DNA from: Mycobacterium scrofulaceum
Lineage (GTDB): Bacteria > Actinomycetota > Actinomycetes > Mycobacteriales > Mycobacteriaceae
Assembly (NCBI RefSeq): GCF_002086735.1
Contig: NZ_MVIJ01000013.1
Coordinates: 1 to 64,000 of the forward strand
Direction: 5' to 3'
DNA: 64,000 nucleotides
Part shown: positions 63,836 through 64,000 of the stretch, piece by piece
Numbering within the stretch: the stretch's first letter is position 1
Layout of the letters: each line of letters opens with the position of its first letter
Program-made: the position numbers and the translations under genes
Notes under the pieces: model-generated
Databases searched by the model: none
What the model saw: only the letters and a program-made list of their open reading frames with translations
Told to the model about the DNA's origin: nothing

Positions 63836-64000
63836 TCACGATCCGTCACGCAGCGCGTCGATGGCACGGTAGATCCGTTGCTCGCTCACCGGCCGCGGTG
63901 TTCCCAGCTGTTGGGCCCACAGACTCACCCGCAATTCCTCGATCTGCCGGGCAACGTCGCGGACGTCCGCCGCCGCGCGCCGGGCGGTTGGCAGCGAGTG
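63836..64000 (-). CDS. hrpA: Probable ATP-dependent RNA helicase HrpA, C-terminus (partial at right edge)
   Basis: The last 54 codons of a minus-strand gene that enters from beyond the window. The visible end reads RQIEELRVSLWAQQLGTPRP then VSEQRIYRAIDALRDGS. The EELRVSLWAQQLGT pattern matches the C-terminal DUF3418 end of HrpA helicases as I recall it. Domain evidence is missing because the helicase core is outside, so the name is tentative. Confidence 0.6.
   Translation of the reverse strand, partial: HSLPTARRAAADVRDVARQIEELRVSLWAQQLGTPRPVSEQRIYRAIDALRDGS

Overview
The window is high-GC actinobacterial DNA. The gene content is that of a nontuberculous Mycobacterium: a yrbE/mce operon, an MmpS/MmpL pair, two PPE proteins, a DUF732 secreted protein, a 20-beta-hydroxysteroid-dehydrogenase-like FabG3 and many fatty-acid/steroid enzymes. 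About 88-90% of the bases are coding, genes often overlap by 4 bp (ATGA/GTGA), and GTG and TTG starts are common. I saw no rRNA, tRNA, CRISPR array or intact insertion sequence. Species cannot be fixed from the sequence alone.

Layout. 0-8.4 kb: a minus-strand yrbEA-yrbEB-mceA-B-C-D lipid-import operon (mceD runs off the left edge), preceded by a TetR regulator whose probable operator lies inside the operon promoter. 8.5-12.1 kb: a small hypothetical gene, an NCS1-type permease with an added Cys/His tail, and a membrane acyltransferase. 12.2-18.8 kb: lipid or steroid metabolism genes (aldo/keto reductase, epimerase, SnoaL-like protein, thioesterase, acyl-CoA dehydrogenase, hotdog protein, FabG3-like SDR). 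18.8-23.1 kb: mmpS-mmpL with an upstream TetR gene and three matching dyads. 23.3-29.5 kb: an esterase, an aldehyde dehydrogenase, a PPE protein, a CobW GTPase and a TesB thioesterase.

29.5-37.5 kb looks rearranged. It holds a 21-bp direct repeat flanking two tiny overlapping genes, a GMC oxidoreductase lacking its FAD-binding N-terminus, a lipoprotein, a ParD-like/zeta-type toxin-antitoxin module with tandem operators, and a hydrolase fragment. Two c-di-GMP enzymes (a GGDEF protein and a GAF-EAL protein) lie here, and a third membrane GGDEF-EAL protein is at 44.4-46.8 kb. 38-44.4 kb: two methyltransferases, a tiny lipoprotein, a repeated histidine-rich protein next to a second PPE protein that carries its own His/Asp insert, a Trp-rich repeat secreted protein and a DUF899 protein.

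47.4-64 kb holds small secreted or membrane proteins, an exported FKBP isomerase, a complete bacteriophytochrome with a SpoIIE phosphatase output beside a divergent heme oxygenase, a Tat-exported berberine-bridge-type flavoprotein, a GAP-family membrane protein, methyltransferases, an M42 peptidase, two lipoproteins, a CitE-like lyase, glucose-6-phosphate dehydrogenase (zwf), a class A flavin monooxygenase and the 3' end of a probable hrpA.

The signals that most repay a second look are: (i) two PPE genes, each preceded by a 20-codon leader ORF with its own Shine-Dalgarno and a stop overlapping the PPE start; (ii) the bacteriophytochrome/heme-oxygenase pair; (iii) the operator arrays of the two TetR systems and of the toxin-antitoxin module; (iv) the metal-binding theme linking the His-rich protein, the CobW protein and one PPE protein.
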